From Nocardiopsis quinghaiensis (GTDB lineage: Bacteria > Actinomycetota > Actinomycetes > Streptosporangiales > Streptosporangiaceae): a stretch of 64,000 bases of DNA. Where the stretch lies: NCBI RefSeq assembly GCF_008638365.1, contig NZ_VWVU01000002.1, positions 186,001 to 250,000 on the forward strand, given 5' to 3'. The translations under genes and the position numbers were made by a program. The notes beneath the pieces are model-generated. The model searched no databases. It worked only from the letters and a program-made list of their open reading frames with translations, and was not told where the DNA came from. Shown here one piece after another: positions 57,994-64,000 of this stretch; position 1 is the stretch's first letter, and the number at the start of each line of letters is the position of its first letter.

Positions 57994-58731
57994 ATGTCGA
58001 TCGATCCCAACAACCCGCTGCCCAAGTACAGCCAACTACGCGACCTCCTTCTGGACTGGATCACCGAGGCCGGGCTGGGCGTGGACGACATGATCCCCTC
58101 CGAGCGCGAGCTCAGCGCCACCTACGGGCTCTCGCGGATGACCGTCCGCCAGACCATCGACCTGATGGTGGCCGAGGGGCGGCTGTACCGGGTTCCCGGC
58201 AAGGGGACCTTCATCGCCCGTCCCAAGATCGAGATGTCCCTGGTGCTGGCCTCCTTCAGCGAGGACATGCGCTCCCGCGGTTTCGAGCCCGGTGCGCGCG
58301 AGCTGATCCGCCAGGTCATCCCGGCGAGCGGTCACACGGCCCGCATGCTCGACATCGCGCCGGGCACCCTGGTACACCACATCGAGCGCATGCGTACCGC
58401 CGACGACGAGCCCATGGCCGTGGAGCGCTCCAACATCCCCGCCGCCATGGTCCCGGGCCTGGAGGGCTTCGACCTCGCCGAACGGTCCCTCTACGAAGTG
58501 CTGGAAAACGAGTTCGACATCCTGTTGGATTCCGGGGAACAGACCATCGAGGCCGGGATCTGCGACTCGGCGGACTCCCGGCTCCTCGGTCTGCCCGCTG
58601 GAAGCCCGGTGCTGGTGATGCAGCGCCGAAGCTTCACCAAGGGACAGTGCGTGGAACTGGCACTGTCCACCTACCGCGCCGACCGCTACCAGCTGCATTC
58701 CCGGCTGGACCCGCGGCGGCACGGCGACTGA
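57994..58731 (+). CDS. GntR/HutC-family regulator with UTRA domain
   Basis: This 245-residue regulator has a GntR winged helix (PLPKYSQLRDLLLDWI, MIPSERELSATYGLSRMTVRQ, LYRVPGKGTFIARP) and a UTRA ligand domain. It is a relative of DasR and NagR but distinct from the true DasR at 13.2 kb (only part of the recalled Streptomyces sequence matches). Located beside GlcNAc PTS genes, it likely responds to GlcNAc-6-P or GlcN-6-P. Start ATG 57994 in a GAGAAGG context. It may bind the double operator in its own upstream region. Confidence 0.88.
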   Translation: MSIDPNNPLPKYSQLRDLLLDWITEAGLGVDDMIPSERELSATYGLSRMTVRQTIDLMVAEGRLYRVPGKGTFIARPKIEMSLVLASFSEDMRSRGFEPGARELIRQVIPASGHTARMLDIAPGTLVHHIERMRTADDEPMAVERSNIPAAMVPGLEGFDLAERSLYEVLENEFDILLDSGEQTIEAGICDSADSRLLGLPAGSPVLVMQRRSFTKGQCVELALSTYRADRYQLHSRLDPRRHGD

Positions 58732-58777
58732 CGCCCCCGCGCCCACGAGGCGCGTGTCCGAGGGAGGACCCCCCACC

Positions 58778-60256
58778 ATGAGTTCGGACCAGACCCCCGC
58801 ACCAGCCGCGTCGGAACCACCGGGCGGCACCGCGAGGAGGACGAAACGCCCCTCCTCCACCCTCGCCGTCCTCCAGCGGCTCGGCCGCAGCCTGATGATG
58901 CCGATCGCGGTGCTGCCCGCCGCGGCGATCCTCCTCCGCCTCGGCCAGCCCGACCTGCTCGGCGCGGACGGCCTGGCCGGGTTCTCCGGGATGGGGTGGA
59001 TGGAACCGGTCGCGGGTGCCGTCGGCACCGCGGGCGACGCGGTCTTCCAGGCCCTTCCCCTGCTGTTCGCGATCGGTGTGGCGATCGGCTTCGCCAAGCG
59101 CTCCGACGGATCGACCGCGCTGGCCGCGGTGGTCGGCTACCTGGTGTTCGACCGGGTCGCCACATGGACGATGGTGACCTTCGACGGTCCCACCGGCGAC
59201 CTGGGGTCGCGGCTGACCGTCCATCCCCTGCCGGTCGATCCGGTGACACGGGAGCCGGTGACCGACCCGGAGGCCGTGAACGCGGTCATGCCGGTCATCA
59301 ACCACGCGGTGAAGAACCCGACCGACGTGCTCGGCGGTATCGCGGTGGGCCTGGTCGCGGCCCTGCTGTGGCAGCGCTACCACCGGATCAAACTGCCGAC
59401 CTGGCTGGGCTTCTTCGGCGGACGCCGGTTCGTGCCGATCGTGACGGCGCTGGCCGGTCTGCTGATGGGTGTGGCACTGGGCCTGATCTGGCCGGTCGTC
59501 GGCGGATGGATCCAGAACCTGGGCGAGGGCATCATCGGCGCCGGTGCGCTGGGCGCGGGCGCCTACGGCGTGATCAACCGCCTTCTGCTGCCGATGGGCC
59601 TGCACCACGTGGTGAACTCGTTCATCTGGTTCGTGTCGGGCACCTACACCGCCCCCGACGGCGTCGTGACGCACGGCGAGATCACCCGGTACTTCGCCGG
59701 CGACCCGGACGCGGGCGGTCTGCTGTCCGGGTTCTTCCCGGTGCTGATGTTCGGCCTGCCCGGTGCGGCTCTGGCGATGTGGCTGACGGCCCACAAGGAG
59801 CGGCGGACACAGATCGGCTCGATCATGATCCCGGCGGCGCTGACCGCGTTCGCGACGGGCATCACCGAGCCGGTGGAGTTCGCGTTCATCTTCGTGGCCC
59901 CGGCGCTGTTCGTGGTGCACGTGGTGCTGACCGGTGTCTCGATGGCGATCCTGAACGCGCTGGACGCCCATCTGGGCTTCGGGTTCTCGGCGGGACTGAT
60001 CGACCTGTTGCTGAACGCGACGAAGGAGAACACGACCGGGCTGGGGTTGATCCTGTTGCTCGGGTTGATCTACTTCGTGCTCTACTTCGGGATCTTCTAC
60101 GTGCTCATCACCCGCTTCGACCTGCCCACTCCGGGCCGCGAACAGGATCCGGACGACCCGGGTGAGACCGTGCGGGCGCACACCGAGACCAACACCGGCG
60201 AGGACCCCCCGGACTCCGGGAAGTCGCCGGACGACCGGTCGGGGTCCTCGGGCTGA
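58778..60256 (+). CDS. nagE2: PTS N-acetylglucosamine-specific enzyme IIC
   Basis: This 492-residue membrane protein forms the sugar channel of the GlcNAc PTS. It has about ten helices, with RSLMMPIAVLPAAAILLRLGQP near the start, LLPMGLHHVVNSFIWF (GLHH sugar-site motif) and ITEPVEFAFIFVAPALFVVH. The IIB domain is not fused and is the separate NagF. A hydrophilic tail follows. ATG 58778 has AGGGAGG ten bases upstream; GTG 58754 in frame lacks support. It lies 46 bases after the GntR gene, so they probably form an operon. Confidence 0.92.
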   Translation: MSSDQTPAPAASEPPGGTARRTKRPSSTLAVLQRLGRSLMMPIAVLPAAAILLRLGQPDLLGADGLAGFSGMGWMEPVAGAVGTAGDAVFQALPLLFAIGVAIGFAKRSDGSTALAAVVGYLVFDRVATWTMVTFDGPTGDLGSRLTVHPLPVDPVTREPVTDPEAVNAVMPVINHAVKNPTDVLGGIAVGLVAALLWQRYHRIKLPTWLGFFGGRRFVPIVTALAGLLMGVALGLIWPVVGGWIQNLGEGIIGAGALGAGAYGVINRLLLPMGLHHVVNSFIWFVSGTYTAPDGVVTHGEITRYFAGDPDAGGLLSGFFPVLMFGLPGAALAMWLTAHKERRTQIGSIMIPAALTAFATGITEPVEFAFIFVAPALFVVHVVLTGVSMAILNALDAHLGFGFSAGLIDLLLNATKENTTGLGLILLLGLIYFVLYFGIFYVLITRFDLPTPGREQDPDDPGETVRAHTETNTGEDPPDSGKSPDDRSGSSG

Positions 60257-60454
60257 CCACCGGGGTTGGCCACAGGCCGTGATCCGGCCCGGCGGTGCGG
60301 GGGTCCCCCCTGGGGTGCCGGAACGAAGAGCCGGCAAGGGGGGCCTCCCGCCCCTCCCCCGCCCGCACGGAAGAACGCGCCGCCCCGGGGGTCGCCCCGG
60401 GCCCCTCGGCTCCGAACACGGTGAGGCGAACCCACACGTGAGAGAGGCGGCACG

Positions 60455-61021
60455 ATGAGGAACGGCAACGGCACATCGGGGAACGGTCGGCGTTCCCCAC
60501 TGCCCTGGGCCGCGGCGGGACTGGCCCTGCTCCTGGCGGCGGTCGGCTTGTGGGCCTTCCAGCCCTGGCGGCTGTTCACCTCCCAGACGGTGCGGGAGGC
60601 GCCCCCTGTCGCGGCACCGTCGGAACCGTCGGCGCCCGCGGGATCGGCGGAGTCGTCCGCACCGGCGGAGGAGTCCGGGCCCGTGGTGCTGGGCGAGGGC
60701 GGGTTCCTCACCCAGGAGCACGAGACCTCGGGCACGGCCACCGTGCTGGAGTTGGCCGACGGCTCGCGGCACGTACGCCTGACGGACCTGGCCACCAGTG
60801 ACGGCCCCGACCTGCACGTGTGGATCACCGACCAGGAGGCGGGCGGTGACTGGTCCAAGTACCGCGACGGGCGTTACGTGGCGCTCGGCCCGCTCAAGGG
60901 CAACGAGGGGGACGCCAACTACGAGGTCCCGGCGGAGGCCGACCTCGGCGGGATGACCAGTGTGGTGATCTGGTGCGACCGCTTCTCGGTGGCCTTCGGA
61001 TCGGCGCCCGTCCGGCTCTGA
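60455..61021 (+). CDS. DM13-domain membrane-anchored protein
   Basis: This 188-residue protein has one N-terminal helix (LPWAAAGLALLLAAVGLWAF), a Pro/Ser/Ala linker and a C-terminal DM13 domain (EHETSGTATVLELADGSRHVRLTDLATSDGPDLHVWITDQ, with a Cys in VIWCDRFSVAFGSAPV). DM13 domains are proposed to carry electrons through a conserved cysteine; evidence is limited. It follows the IIC gene by 198 bases (no gene in between, GC-rich with several C/G hairpins), so they are likely separate transcripts. AGAGAGG lies seven bases before the ATG. Confidence 0.83.
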   Translation: MRNGNGTSGNGRRSPLPWAAAGLALLLAAVGLWAFQPWRLFTSQTVREAPPVAAPSEPSAPAGSAESSAPAEESGPVVLGEGGFLTQEHETSGTATVLELADGSRHVRLTDLATSDGPDLHVWITDQEAGGDWSKYRDGRYVALGPLKGNEGDANYEVPAEADLGGMTSVVIWCDRFSVAFGSAPVRL

Positions 61022-61063
61022 CGCCCTCCGCGCGAAGTCCGTGCGGGTGCCCGGGCGCCCGCC

Positions 61064-61117
61064 CCGGACACGCGCGTGGGCGCGGCCCGAGGGGGCCGCG
61101 CCCACGCGCGTGTCCGG
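61064..61117. terminator. 25-bp hairpin terminator between DM13 and secA
   Basis: CCGGACACGCGCGTGGGCGCG continues into a perfect 25-bp stem with a 4-base loop. It lies between two convergent genes, 43 bases from the DM13 stop and 23 bases from the secA stop. It is the longest perfect stem in the window. Confidence 0.85.
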
Positions 61118-61139
61118 CTTCCGCCGGGGCTACCGGCGC

Positions 61140-63983
<2,844 letters not shown>

Positions 63984-64000
63984 TTCCTATGCGCTCCTCG

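Overview
The window is high-GC actinobacterial chromosome carrying mostly core genes. It has WhiB, DasR, SigR-RsrA, a SigF-type anti-sigma/sigma pair, GTG starts, ATGA/GTGA gene overlaps, an actinobacterial tmRNA tag and GC-rich hairpin terminators. Gene content best fits Streptosporangiales (a Nocardiopsis-like organism), but the genus is inferred. I saw no insertion sequence, prophage, CRISPR array, rRNA or tRNA. The only RNA genes or elements recognised are a TPP riboswitch and ssrA.

Layout. 0-10.9 kb: end of a DUF6104-like gene, a DUF4097-PadR operon, malic enzyme, an amino-acid ABC importer, a methyltransferase, a GNAT acetyltransferase, rsbW-like and SigF-type sigma genes, and a diacylglycerol-kinase-like gene. 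10.9-17 kb: whiB1-like gene convergent with a PdtaS-like kinase (the same neighbours as in Mycobacterium tuberculosis), a DasR orthologue and two overlapping membrane HD-domain genes. 17-19.7 kb: sigR-rsrA with a recognisable SigR promoter, an intrinsic terminator and a possible long SigR isoform. 20-22.7 kb: thiC with TPP riboswitch and a YedK/HMCES gene. 22.7-33.7 kb: a minus-strand cell-envelope cluster (SGNH-like protein, large membrane protein, DUF2613 peptide, GT4, AftD-like protein, DUF3068). 34-39.4 kb: transporter, flavin reductase, nagA, a small hypothetical protein, a metal-receptor-like protein and a methyltransferase. 39.8-46.3 kb: prfB, ftsE, ftsX, smpB, a PBP-like lipoprotein and ssrA. 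46.4-53.7 kb: giant NAD-glutamate dehydrogenase, two HAD genes and a DUF6912-like gene. 53.8-60.3 kb: GH3 lipoprotein and a GlcNAc PTS locus. 60.4-64 kb: DM13 protein and secA.

How the genes work together. The strongest theme is N-acetylglucosamine. dasR, nagA, a GH3 NagZ-like lipoprotein, PTS IIA, IIB and IIC, a SIS deaminase-like enzyme and a second GntR/UTRA regulator are all here, with DasR-type operator candidates before dasR and between the SIS and GntR genes. A second theme is ribosome rescue, release and division (prfB-ftsEX-smpB-ssrA). A third is stress signalling (PadR, SigF-type, WhiB, SigR). The most unusual proteins keep a fold but have lost catalytic residues: a MecA-like PBP missing all three transpeptidase motifs, an SGNH protein missing Asn and His, an HD protein lacking the GYP half, and a HAD protein with Asn at the nucleophile position.
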